From Polaribacter sp. Z022 (lineage in GTDB: Bacteria; Bacteroidota; Bacteroidia; Flavobacteriales; Flavobacteriaceae), in the NCBI RefSeq assembly GCF_023555495.1, contig NZ_JALCZO010000001.1, positions 62,001 through 126,000 on the forward strand: 64,000 nucleotides of DNA. Direction: 5' to 3'. Shown piece by piece: positions 28,201 through 35,878 of this stretch (position 1 is its first letter; every line of letters begins with the position of its first letter). The notes beneath the pieces are model-generated. The model had not been told where the DNA came from. It saw only the letters and a list, made by a program, of their open reading frames with translations, and did no database searches. Made by a program: the position numbers and the translations under genes.

Positions 28201-28281
28201 AAAGAATATTTAGAAAACTTACAAACAGAATTTGTAAATACTGTAAAACTATTTAGTCATTTAATACCAAGTGAAGAATAG
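25204..28281 (+). CDS. DUF2723 multi-spanning membrane protein
   Basis: 1025 aa. The N-terminal half (about 1-600) has a dozen or more membrane helices; the first part carries the DUF2723 signature SAWDCGEYISTSVKLEVGHP and PPGAPLFQMLGAFFAMF. The C-terminal half is soluble (about 620-1025) with IGDNDTFPLWYMQEVEGIRTD and a TPR-like end (LKAIEVLDLSLEKMPIKDF). Homologues include the human TMEM260 O-mannosyltransferase, so a GT-C type sugar transfer from lipid-linked donors to secreted proteins is plausible. That role is inference from family. It is followed after 9 bp by a polysaccharide deacetylase gene, probably in one transcript. Confidence 0.85.
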   Translation: MTSANFNKWNIILGWVTFAIALITYSLTLEPTVSAWDCGEYISTSVKLEVGHPPGAPLFQMLGAFFAMFTSSLDQIAKMVNFMSALASAFTILFMFWTITNLAKKLALKTGEISEGKYIAILGSSIIGSLSYTFSDSFWFSAVEGEVYAMSSFLMALLFWLGLKWESEIHTARGNKWLILISFVVGLSFGVHILSLLVIPAIVMLYFFRTYKEINLKTTAIASVVSVIVLMFVFKFLFPFTLKFFSASELFFINSIGMPYNSGSIIAALILVALFYFGLNYTRKKNKIHTNTLILSVMFIMIGFSSWMMLPIRANANTTINENDPSSARELLAYYEREQYGDANVFYDTYYSNSYQREQDANKPYKDDKPKYEKRNGKYEIVNNYKGVVPNWSDKHKGFIPRMVNSASEKMYKQIAGIPQNSKRRPTFAENIKFMMSFQFGYMYGRYFMWNFVGRQNDIQGNLDLFNGNWISGIDALDEIRLGSQKSLPSQVLDNKGRNKYYFLPLILGIIGLLFQIKWDKENFYTLLLFFLFTGAAIIFYTNPRPFEPRERDYAVVGSFYIFAIWIGFGVLALYEYLKNFGPKKAMAIAITFVCFVAVPSLMASENWDDHDRSNRYTTHLNAQAYLESCDKNAIMFTIGDNDTFPLWYMQEVEGIRTDVKLVNTSLFATDWYIDQMKRATYDAPPIPSQLVHDQYKYGTLDVAYSLDHPRFKDSIMTIKNFMRWIASDSDVTYVETENDSKEKFYPTNKIRIPVNKQKVLENGIVAQKDADKIVPYIDIEIDDRALFKNRILMLDILANNDWERPIYFTGGANADEEYLWLKDYLQLDGLSYKLVPIKTPMAKKSLFDMGRIDPEKMYTNIQKWNWRNINDGKIYLDEQTKRNTISMRNALLRLSETFAKKGDTLKAIEVLDLSLEKMPIKDFDHYSLSIGYPEAYYRLNNTLKARETTKTLVTLLTEKLIWLSTFDTNDVELIFEDIDTTLYMYRNIVTQAQEGEVDKEYLENLQTEFVNTVKLFSHLIPSEE

Positions 28282-28290
28282 TTAATTGTA

Positions 28291-28932
28291 ATGAAAACTT
28301 ATTTCCCCAGAACGCCACGTCTTATGATGAGAATTTTCTCAAAATATACGTGGCGTTTTCCATCTAATAAAAAAGAAATATTTTTAACTTTTGATGATGG
28401 ACCAACTCCAGAAATTACTGAATTTGTATTAGATGAGTTAAAAAAGTACAATGCAAAAGCTACTTTTTTTTGTATTGGAAAAAACATAAAAAATCATCCT
28501 GATATTTTTGATAAAATTGTTTCTGAAGGTCATTCTATAGGAAACCATACACAAAACCATTTAAAAGGATGGAAAACAAATTCTAAAAATTATATTGAAA
28601 ATGTTTTAGAGTGTGAGAATATTATTTTGAGTGAAGTTAAGAAATCTCAACAATTTAAACTCTTTAGACCTCCTTATGGAAAAATTAAAAAAAATCAAGC
28701 TAAGAAATTATTAGAAAAAAAATATAAAATTATTATGTGGGATGTTTTATCAGCAGATTTTGATACTACTATTTCTAAAGAAAAATGCTTGCAAAACGTT
28801 TTAAAAAACACAACTAAAGGAAGCATCATTGTTTTTCATGATAGTATTAAAGCTGCAGAAAAAATGCAATATGCTTTACCAATTGTTCTAAAAGAATTTT
28901 CTGAAAAAGGTTTTATTTTTAAAGCTATTTAA
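28291..28932 (+). CDS. Polysaccharide deacetylase (NodB homology domain)
   Basis: 213 aa, a carbohydrate esterase family 4 type protein. Motifs in order: TFDDGPTP (catalytic base and metal Asp, near residue 35), HSIGNHTQNH (metal His pair, near 85), RPPYG (near 129), WDVLSADF, and IVFHDS near the C-terminus. It would remove N-acetyl groups from peptidoglycan, chitin or an exopolysaccharide. No clear signal peptide is seen; the N-terminus is basic (YFPRTPRLMMRIFSKYTWRF). It lies 9 bp after the DUF2723 gene. Confidence 0.88.
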   Translation: MKTYFPRTPRLMMRIFSKYTWRFPSNKKEIFLTFDDGPTPEITEFVLDELKKYNAKATFFCIGKNIKNHPDIFDKIVSEGHSIGNHTQNHLKGWKTNSKNYIENVLECENIILSEVKKSQQFKLFRPPYGKIKKNQAKKLLEKKYKIIMWDVLSADFDTTISKEKCLQNVLKNTTKGSIIVFHDSIKAAEKMQYALPIVLKEFSEKGFIFKAI

Positions 28933-28965
28933 TACTTACTTAGTTATTTGAAACAACCAATAATT

Positions 28966-29079
28966 TGCAAACAAGTTTAGCCCTGATGGAACTATTTGTT
29001 TGAGCTCTTTTTGTTTTACATTTTTTAGTAAAACAAAAAAGCGAGTAGTGAGAGCAGGATAAAGCTTCTAAAAAATTAA
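28966..29079 (-). repeat. Dispersed intergenic stem-loop element, copy B
   Basis: A non-coding element directly downstream of the stop codon of the thioredoxin-like gene. Outer pairing: AAGTTTAGCCCTG with CAGGATAAAGCTT (imperfect). Inner hairpin: TTTTTGTTTTAC (29008-29019) and GTAAAACAAAAA (29028-29039), a perfect 12-bp stem. The right flank matches copy A at 12727-12769. It fills the space between two convergent genes and may act as their 3' end structure. Confidence 0.65.
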
Positions 29080-29369
29080 ACGTACTGTTGCACTAAGTTA
29101 ATTAAAGTGTGTGCATCTTGAAAACCTGTTTGACGCCATTTCATTTCACCATTTTTATAAATCATAAAGGTTGGATTACCTTTTACACGAAGAGCTTCTG
29201 CAAGAATTTCGTTCTTTTTAATATCTATCTTAATTACTTTTGCTTTATCTCCTAAAGCTACAGTAACATCTCTTAAAGTATGAACGGTTTTTTCTAAATC
29301 GTTATAATCAAAATAAAAATCGATAAGCACTGGTTTTTCAACATTAATTAAGTCGCCAAATTTTGCCAT
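29076..29369 (-). CDS. Thioredoxin-fold protein without active-site cysteines
   Basis: 97 aa, thioredoxin length. VLIDFYFDYNDLEKTVHTLR aligns with the active-site helix of thioredoxin, but W-C-G-P-C is replaced by Y-N-D-L-E. The protein contains no Cys at all. The cis-proline region is kept (KGNPTFMIYKNGEMKWRQTG). It cannot act as a dithiol reductase and is more likely a binding or chaperone-like domain. It is on the same strand as the metallophosphoesterase, 86 bp downstream, with a candidate promoter of its own. Confidence 0.85.
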   Translation of the reverse strand: MAKFGDLINVEKPVLIDFYFDYNDLEKTVHTLRDVTVALGDKAKVIKIDIKKNEILAEALRVKGNPTFMIYKNGEMKWRQTGFQDAHTLINLVQQYV

Positions 29370-29430
29370 TTTATAAAGTTTTTTAAGGGGGAAAAACGTT
29401 AAATTTTATTTTATTTGTAACAAATATAAA

Positions 29431-29459
29431 CAAAACTAAGCAAACGTGCTGATTATCAA
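29431..29459 (-). promoter_or_regulatory. Promoter candidate of the thioredoxin-like gene
   Basis: TTG (29459-29457), 18-bp spacer, TAGTTTTG (29438-29431) on the minus strand. A second -7-like box, TATATTTG, is at 29428-29421. Confidence 0.5.
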
Positions 29460-30679
29460 CCTTTTTTAAGTTCTATAACCGTTATTTCTGGCCAAATACC
29501 AACTCTACCAGGAAAAGCATGATACCCAAAACCTCTGTTTACATTTATGTATCTACCATACTCTTCATACAAACCTGCCCATTGTTTGTATACAAATTTA
29601 GAAGGGCTCCATTTTATCCAACCAGGAATTTCAATTCCCATTTGTAAACCATGTGTATGACCACTTAGAGTTAAATGGTAATTAAATTCGTCTTGTTTTA
29701 CTTTATGTTCCCAATGACTTGGGTCGTGAGACATTAATATTTTAAAATCTTCTTTTTTAATTTCTTTAGACGCTTTTTCTAAATCGCCTTTTTCTTTAAA
29801 ACCTCTACCCCAATTTTCTACACCAACAAGGGCTATTTTTTGTCCGCCTTTTTCTAAATAGCGATGTTCATCTAACAATAAATCGAATCCTATTTTTTTA
29901 TGAATATCTTTTACTGCTTTAAAATTATCTATTTTTTCTTGTTTGTTGCTCCAGTCCATATAATCTCCATAATCATGATTACCAAGAACAGAATATTTTC
30001 CTTCTTTAGCTTCTAATTGAGCAAAAACATCAATCCAATTATCCATTTCATCAGCTTTATTATTTACAATATCACCAGTAAATAACATTAAGTCAGATTT
30101 TTGTTCGTTAATTAAATCTACACCATATTGTATTTTCTCTTTATTGGTAAAACTACCAGAATGTATGTCTGAAATTTGGGTAATTGTATAACCATCAAAA
30201 GCATCTGGCAAGTCTTTAAAACTTAATTGATATTTTAAAACTTTGTAGTTGTATTTACCTTGAATAATTCCGTAAATAAAAGATGCAAAGGGTATTGCTG
30301 CCAACCCTAATGCAATTTGTGAAATAAATTTTCTTCTACCTGCTAGTGGCTTTGTTTCATTGTTAGAAATTGCAGATATCAGTTTTAAAATCCATCTATA
30401 AATATCTTCTCCAAAAAGTAAAATAATAATTACTAATTTAGGTATAGAAACTGTTAGCAATAAACCCATTGCCATTTGAAACTGTGGTGTTTGCCCATCA
30501 CTTCTAGAATAAGTAAAAACAGTAATAAAAAAATTAATATAAACAACTATACTTACCAACAAAAAAGAATAACGAACAATTTTACTTTTAGAAACTGTTT
30601 TAAAAGCTTGAAAAGTGTAAATCTCTACAAGTGTTATAATTACAGTTAAAATAATTAGAGGAAAAACCCAACGTGGCAT
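29456..30679 (-). CDS. Membrane-anchored metallophosphoesterase
   Basis: 407 aa. Four hydrophobic helices in the first 145 residues (IILTVIITLVEIYTF to LGLAAIPFASFIYG), then a calcineurin-like phosphoesterase domain. Metal-ligand motifs in order: ISDIHSGSF, TGDIVNN, LGNHDYGDY, SHDPSHW and LSGHTHGLQMG. These match the YkuE/YaeI-like group, of which some act on UDP-diacylglucosamine or related lipid substrates; the substrate here is unknown. A -7 box TATCTTTG lies upstream at 30708-30701. Confidence 0.9.
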   Translation of the reverse strand: MPRWVFPLIILTVIITLVEIYTFQAFKTVSKSKIVRYSFLLVSIVVYINFFITVFTYSRSDGQTPQFQMAMGLLLTVSIPKLVIIILLFGEDIYRWILKLISAISNNETKPLAGRRKFISQIALGLAAIPFASFIYGIIQGKYNYKVLKYQLSFKDLPDAFDGYTITQISDIHSGSFTNKEKIQYGVDLINEQKSDLMLFTGDIVNNKADEMDNWIDVFAQLEAKEGKYSVLGNHDYGDYMDWSNKQEKIDNFKAVKDIHKKIGFDLLLDEHRYLEKGGQKIALVGVENWGRGFKEKGDLEKASKEIKKEDFKILMSHDPSHWEHKVKQDEFNYHLTLSGHTHGLQMGIEIPGWIKWSPSKFVYKQWAGLYEEYGRYINVNRGFGYHAFPGRVGIWPEITVIELKKG

Positions 30680-30700
30680 AAAAATAATTTAAAATGTTAG

Positions 30701-30708
30701 CAAAGATA
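30701..30708 (-). promoter_or_regulatory. -7 box of the metallophosphoesterase gene
   Basis: TATCTTTG on the minus strand, 22 bp before the start codon. The implied leader is about 15 nt. Confidence 0.45.
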
Positions 30709-30824
30709 ACTGTTTAAATATCATATGATTTTAACGTCTTGTTAAAGTTTTGTACCTTTCTCGAATATCTAAAACATCTTTTTAGATTACAATTTTTCAA
30801 CACTTTAATCACTGAATCAATAGA

Positions 30825-33674
30825 ATGTCAGACCAAAAAAGACTTTTTTTAGTTGATGCTTATGCATTAATTTTTCGAGGATATTATGCTTTTATAAAAA
30901 ACCCAAGAATAAACAGCAAAGGTTTAGATACCTCTGCAATAATGGGTTTTATGAACTCTTTATTAGATGTTATAAAACGTGAAAGACCAGATCATTTAGC
31001 AGTTTGTTTTGATAAAGGAGGCTCTGTAGACAGAGTAGAAATGTTTGAAGCTTACAAAGCCAATAGAGATGCAACACCAGAAGCCATAAAATTAGCTGTT
31101 CCCTATATTTATGAGATTTTAAAAGCAATGCACATACCAATTATGGTAAAAGAAGGGTTTGAAGCTGATGATGTTATTGGAACCCTTTCTAAACAAGCAG
31201 AAAAAGAAGGCTATAAAACTTTTATGGTAACACCAGATAAAGATTTTGCTCAATTAGTTTCTGAAAATATATTTATGTACAAACCACGTTTTGGAGGTGG
31301 TTATGATATTTGGGGTGTACCAGAAGTAAAAGAAAAATTTGGAGTAGAAACTCCAGAACAAGTCATCGATTTTTTAGGAATGATGGGAGATTCTGCAGAC
31401 AACATACCTGGTTTACCTGGAGTTGGAGAAAAAACTGCAAAAAAGTTTTTAGCTGCATATGGTTCTATGGAAAACCTTTTAGCCAACACACATGAGTTAA
31501 AAGGAAAAATGAAAGAAAAAATTGAAGCAAATGGAGAATTAGGTTTGCTTTCTAAACAACTTGCAACAATTATGCTTGATGTTCCTGTTACTTTTGATGC
31601 TGATGATTTTACCTTAGATCAACCAGATAAAGAAAAAGTAACTGAAATTTTTAACGATTTAGAGTTTAGAAATTTATTGACTAACTTTTTAAGAACTTTT
31701 AATACAGAAACTACAACTGATAAAAAAGAAGCTATCACTTCAAACGCAGTCGAGAAATCTCAATCTCAAACAAAAAAAGCAACTTCAAACACAGAAGGTC
31801 AATTCGATTTGTTTGCTGCTCCAGGAACTGGTTCTGTTTCTGAAGAAGAAAGTTTATCGGGTTTTAAAACTATAAAAAATACCAATCATTTTTATCAACA
31901 TATAGATACTCCTTTATCTAGAAAATTATTTTTAAAGAAATTAATGCAACAAAACTCTGTTTGTTTTGATACTGAAACTACAGGTTTAAAAGCTTTAGAA
32001 GTAGAATTAATTGGTATTGCTTTTTCTTGGGAAAATGGTAAAGGGTATTATATTTCTTTTCCTGAAGACCAAAATGAAACAGCATCAATTTTAGAAGAAT
32101 TTAGACCATTTTTTGAATCTGATATCGAAAAAGTTGGACATAATTTAAAATACGACATCAAAGTTTTATCAAACTATAATATGCCTGTAAAAGGTAAATT
32201 GTTTGATACCATGATTGCACATTATTTAATTAATGCAGATATGCGTCATAATATGGATGTTTTAGCAGAAACGTATTTAAATTATCAACCTGTTTCTATC
32301 ACAGAATTGATTGGTAAAAAAGGGAAAAATCAACTTTCTATGAGAGTGGTTCCTATTGCAGATCAAACAGAATATGCAGTAGAAGATGCAGACATCACTT
32401 TTCAATTAAAAGAACATTTTACTAAAGAATTAGAGAGTGGAAATCTTACCAAGCTTTTTAACACCATAGAATTGCCTTTGGTTTCTGTTTTAACAGCTAT
32501 GGAAATTGAAGGTATAAATGTAAATACAGATTTCTTAAAAGAATTGTCTATTGCATTAACCGAAGACATTCATCAACTAGAAAAAGATATTTACGAACAA
32601 GCAGGAGAAGAGTTTAATATTGCTTCACCTAAACAATTAGGTATTGTTTTATTTGAAAACATGAAACTAGTTGATAAGCCTAAAAAAACCAAAACAGGTC
32701 AATATAAAACAAGCGAAGACATTTTATCTTTCTTAGCAAAAGACCATAAAATTATTAGAGATATTCAAGAATATCGTCAGTATAAAAAATTACTAAGTAC
32801 TTATGTAGATGCATTGCCAAATGAGGTAAATCCTAAAACAGGAAGAATACATACAGTGTATGCTCAAGCTGTTGCTGCTACTGGTAGATTGAGTTCTAAC
32901 AATCCTAATTTACAAAACATTCCTATTAGAACAGAACGTGGAAAAGAAGTAAGAAAATCGTTTGTTCCTAGAGATGAAAATCATGTTTTATTAGCTGCAG
33001 ATTATAGTCAAATTGAATTAAGAATTATTGCTGCTTTAAGTGAAGAAGAAACAATGATAGAAGCTTTTAAAAATGGTGAAGATATTCATGCTTCTACTGC
33101 TGCAAAAGTTTTTAATGTTCCTTTAAGTGATGTTACTCGTGAACAACGTAGCAATGCAAAAACAGTTAATTTTGGAATTATTTATGGAGTTTCTGCTTTT
33201 GGCTTAAGTAACCAAACAGATTTATCTAGAAGTGAAGCAAAAGAATTAATTGAAACGTATTATGAAACCTATCCTAAATTAAAAGCATACATGTCTGCTC
33301 AAGTAGATTTTGCTAGAGAACATGGTTATGTAGAAACGGTTTTAAACAGACGTAGATATTTAAAAGACATCGATTCTAGAAATGCAATGGTAAGATCTGG
33401 AGCAGAAAGAAATGCCGTAAATGCACCCATACAAGGTTCTGCTGCAGATATTATAAAATTAGCAATGATTAACATTTACAATCGTTTTGAAAAAGAAGGT
33501 TTTACATCTAAAATGTTATTGCAAGTGCATGATGAATTGGTTTTTGATGCTCATAAAGACGAGTTAGAAACAATAAAACCAATTATTAAAGAAGAAATGG
33601 AAAATGCTTTTAAAATGAGTGTTCCATTAGATGTAGAAATGGGAATAGGAGAAAATTGGTTACAAGCACATTAA
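30825..33674 (+). CDS. polA: DNA polymerase I
   Basis: 949 aa with all three activities. 5'-3' exonuclease at about 1-290 (LVDAYALIFRGYYAF, EADDVIGTL, TPDKDFAQL). The 3'-5' proofreading domain (about 345-540) keeps its DxE (CFDTETTGLKALE), so proofreading should be active, unlike in Thermus or Bacillus forms. Polymerase domain at about 550-949 with motif A DYSQIELRIIAALS, motif B RSNAKTVNFGIIYGVSAFG and motif C QVHDELVFD. Between exo domains lies a variable linker (SQSQTKKATSNTEGQFDLF) that includes QFDLF, a possible sliding-clamp binding peptide (inference). It is followed 8 bp later by a small unknown gene. Confidence 0.97.
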   Translation: MSDQKRLFLVDAYALIFRGYYAFIKNPRINSKGLDTSAIMGFMNSLLDVIKRERPDHLAVCFDKGGSVDRVEMFEAYKANRDATPEAIKLAVPYIYEILKAMHIPIMVKEGFEADDVIGTLSKQAEKEGYKTFMVTPDKDFAQLVSENIFMYKPRFGGGYDIWGVPEVKEKFGVETPEQVIDFLGMMGDSADNIPGLPGVGEKTAKKFLAAYGSMENLLANTHELKGKMKEKIEANGELGLLSKQLATIMLDVPVTFDADDFTLDQPDKEKVTEIFNDLEFRNLLTNFLRTFNTETTTDKKEAITSNAVEKSQSQTKKATSNTEGQFDLFAAPGTGSVSEEESLSGFKTIKNTNHFYQHIDTPLSRKLFLKKLMQQNSVCFDTETTGLKALEVELIGIAFSWENGKGYYISFPEDQNETASILEEFRPFFESDIEKVGHNLKYDIKVLSNYNMPVKGKLFDTMIAHYLINADMRHNMDVLAETYLNYQPVSITELIGKKGKNQLSMRVVPIADQTEYAVEDADITFQLKEHFTKELESGNLTKLFNTIELPLVSVLTAMEIEGINVNTDFLKELSIALTEDIHQLEKDIYEQAGEEFNIASPKQLGIVLFENMKLVDKPKKTKTGQYKTSEDILSFLAKDHKIIRDIQEYRQYKKLLSTYVDALPNEVNPKTGRIHTVYAQAVAATGRLSSNNPNLQNIPIRTERGKEVRKSFVPRDENHVLLAADYSQIELRIIAALSEEETMIEAFKNGEDIHASTAAKVFNVPLSDVTREQRSNAKTVNFGIIYGVSAFGLSNQTDLSRSEAKELIETYYETYPKLKAYMSAQVDFAREHGYVETVLNRRRYLKDIDSRNAMVRSGAERNAVNAPIQGSAADIIKLAMINIYNRFEKEGFTSKMLLQVHDELVFDAHKDELETIKPIIKEEMENAFKMSVPLDVEMGIGENWLQAH

Positions 33675-33682
33675 ACTTTTAA

Positions 33683-34069
33683 ATGGAAATAGATTACCTT
33701 GAAAATATAGACGGACATGAACAAAACATTGTTCGTTTGTATAACTTTAATAAAACAGAAGCAATATTATTTAGAGATTTATTGATTGATACTGTAATTA
33801 TAAAAAAGCAAAAATTAAACTTAGCAGAAGTAGACTTTATTACTCCTAGAAATTGCAATTTAATTTTTGGTTTATTTAAAACTGATGAAGGAATTTTAAC
33901 AAAAGATAATGAAACTTTTTTCTGTGTTTTAACTTTAGAAGGTTTTACAAATATGATTAAGTTGATAGAACCTTTTTGTAAGAAAGAATCTAGAGGATTT
34001 CAATATTTATATGACATAGACAATCCTATTGACTTATTATTTTGTCCTTCTGCAAGTTTTGATGAATAA
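33683..34069 (+). CDS. Unknown 128-aa protein downstream of polA
   Basis: No family recognised. Soluble, acidic, no signal peptide. Begins MEIDYLENIDGHEQNIVRLY and has a central LAEVDFITPRNCNLIFGLFK. It starts 8 bp after polA and is probably co-transcribed. The alternation of hydrophobic residues suggests a small alpha/beta domain. No catalytic motif is visible. Confidence 0.75.
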   Translation: MEIDYLENIDGHEQNIVRLYNFNKTEAILFRDLLIDTVIIKKQKLNLAEVDFITPRNCNLIFGLFKTDEGILTKDNETFFCVLTLEGFTNMIKLIEPFCKKESRGFQYLYDIDNPIDLLFCPSASFDE

Positions 34070-34088
34070 TAGATTTATAAAAGGTTAA

Positions 34089-34817
34089 ATGCAAATACGA
34101 ATTACAAGGCTTTCTCTTTTTTTGTTTATTTTTTTTACATTTTATAATTGTTCTACACTAAACAATTTACTAATGAAAAAGACAACTCCTTTTGTAGAAA
34201 ATTTTGAAAATTTAAACTCTTTTAATATACATTGGGAAGACAATTCTTGGAAAAGTCCTGCTTCTTACACCTTAGAAAATAAGCAACTAAAAATAACCAC
34301 CAGACCTAATTCTAAAGACAGAGTAAAAGTAAGAACTAAAAGAAACAACTTTACAACTGGTATTTATGAATGGCGCATTTTTATACCCAAATTTAAATTG
34401 TTTGACCAAGTTAGTATTGGTGCATTTTTATATCATAATAAAAAAGAAGAATTCGAATTTGATTTCGAAATTGGTTCTGGGCAAAAGTTAGATAGAGAAA
34501 AAATAAATTTAAAAAATGATGAAGCTATTGTTTATTGTGTTTCGCAATTTTCACCATCAAACTCAAGTCATTTTTCTGTAAAAACAAATGAATATTCTAC
34601 CTTTAAAATGGAATTAATAGATGTTAACGGACTTTATTTAGTAAAATGGTATATAAATAATAGTTTGGTAAAAGAACTACAAACACAGGTTAAGAGCAAT
34701 ATTAAGTTTAGAGTTCATAATAGTTTAGAAAACTTAAAGTTTATGGGTAATCATAAAACTACTTCAATAAACTATGTCCTTTTTGATTCTTTTAGCTATA
34801 AAAACAATTCTTTTTAG
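34089..34817 (+). CDS. GH16-like jelly-roll lipoprotein
   Basis: 242 aa. Lipoprotein signal with lipobox TFYNC near residue 21. The mature part resembles a concanavalin-A/GH16 fold: GIYEWRIFIPKFKLFDQVSI followed by EFDFEIGSGQ. Glu-x-Asp-x-Glu is the catalytic signature of GH16 beta-glucanases, so hydrolytic activity is possible; many relatives only bind sugars. Likely surface or periplasmic. It lies 19 bp after the polA-linked unknown gene, so the three may form one transcript, although their functions appear unrelated. Confidence 0.65.
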   Translation: MQIRITRLSLFLFIFFTFYNCSTLNNLLMKKTTPFVENFENLNSFNIHWEDNSWKSPASYTLENKQLKITTRPNSKDRVKVRTKRNNFTTGIYEWRIFIPKFKLFDQVSIGAFLYHNKKEEFEFDFEIGSGQKLDREKINLKNDEAIVYCVSQFSPSNSSHFSVKTNEYSTFKMELIDVNGLYLVKWYINNSLVKELQTQVKSNIKFRVHNSLENLKFMGNHKTTSINYVLFDSFSYKNNSF

Positions 34818-34865
34818 TGATTTGAAACATTTATAAAATGTAAGAAATATTCTCTTTTTATTTAC

Positions 34866-34898
34866 TTGCATAAAAATTGAATTTTATCCGTAATTTTG
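34866..34898 (+). promoter_or_regulatory. Promoter of the threonylcarbamoyl-AMP synthase gene
   Basis: TTG (34866-34868), 22-bp spacer, TAATTTTG (34891-34898). The start codon is at 34909, so the leader would be only about 5 nt. Confidence 0.6.
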
Positions 34899-34908
34899 CA
34901 TCCGAATT

Positions 34909-35868
34909 ATGAGCATTATTTCTAAAGACATACAAAAAGCTATACAACTGTTAACTGATGAACAATTGGTAGCAATACCTACTGAAACAGTTTATGGTTT
35001 AGCAGGAAATATTTTTAGCGAGAAAGCAATAAAAAGTATTTTTTCTACAAAAAAAAGACCTTTTTTTAACCCACTAATTGTGCATGTTCCTTCTGTTAGT
35101 TCTTTAGAAAATATTGTAACACATATTCCTAAAAAAGCAAAGTTGTTAGCAGATGCTTTTTGGCCTGGGTCTATGACTATGGTCTTAAAAAAGAGTTCTA
35201 AAATTCCAGATTTAATAACTGCAGGTAAAGATACTGTTGCTGTACGTGTTCCTAATCATAAGGTAACTTTAGAACTTTTAAAACAATTACCTTTTCCTTT
35301 AGCAGCTCCAAGTGCAAATCCTTTTGGAAGCATCAGTCCTACTAAACCTACACATGTAGAATCTTATTTTAAAGATGATATAAAAATGGTTTTAGATGGT
35401 GGTTCTTGTACAAATGGTATAGAATCTACCATTATTGGTTTTGAAAATGATGAACCTATTATTTATAGATTAGGTGCATTAGCTTTAGAAGATATTGAAG
35501 CTGTTGTTGGTAAAATTTCAATCAAAAATAAAAAAGAAGTCAGTCCAGATGCTCCAGGAATGTTAGCAAGACATTATGCACCTTCTACTAAAACTTTTTT
35601 AGTTGATGATGTTGCTCTAGAAGTAACAAAACATCAAGGAAAAAAAATTGGTGTTTTGGTATTTAATCAGTCTTTAAACAATGATTCTTTAACAGAAATC
35701 ATTTTATCAGAAGAAAAATCTATGCAAAAGGCTGCTTCTAAATTATATGATTCTTTACACGAGTTAGATCATTTAAATTTAGATGTAATTATTGCTGAAA
35801 GGTTTCCAGATAATGGATTAGGGAAATCTATTAACGATAGATTACAAAGAGCTACTTTTAGTCTTTAA
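34909..35868 (+). CDS. tsaC: L-threonylcarbamoyladenylate synthase (Sua5/TsaC type)
   Basis: 319 aa. Makes threonylcarbamoyl-AMP from threonine, bicarbonate and ATP for the t6A37 modification of ANN-decoding tRNAs. YrdC domain at about 5-200: AIPTETVYGLAGN, KRPFFNPLIVHV, and SANPFGSISPTKPTHVESYF. After a linker (VSPDAPGMLARHYAPST) there is a C-terminal Sua5 domain, so this is the longer Sua5 form. The very short leader suggests a near-leaderless transcript. The pseudouridine synthase gene follows 10 bp downstream; both act on RNA modification. Confidence 0.93.
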   Translation: MSIISKDIQKAIQLLTDEQLVAIPTETVYGLAGNIFSEKAIKSIFSTKKRPFFNPLIVHVPSVSSLENIVTHIPKKAKLLADAFWPGSMTMVLKKSSKIPDLITAGKDTVAVRVPNHKVTLELLKQLPFPLAAPSANPFGSISPTKPTHVESYFKDDIKMVLDGGSCTNGIESTIIGFENDEPIIYRLGALALEDIEAVVGKISIKNKKEVSPDAPGMLARHYAPSTKTFLVDDVALEVTKHQGKKIGVLVFNQSLNNDSLTEIILSEEKSMQKAASKLYDSLHELDHLNLDVIIAERFPDNGLGKSINDRLQRATFSL

Positions 35869-35878
35869 AAAAATTAAT

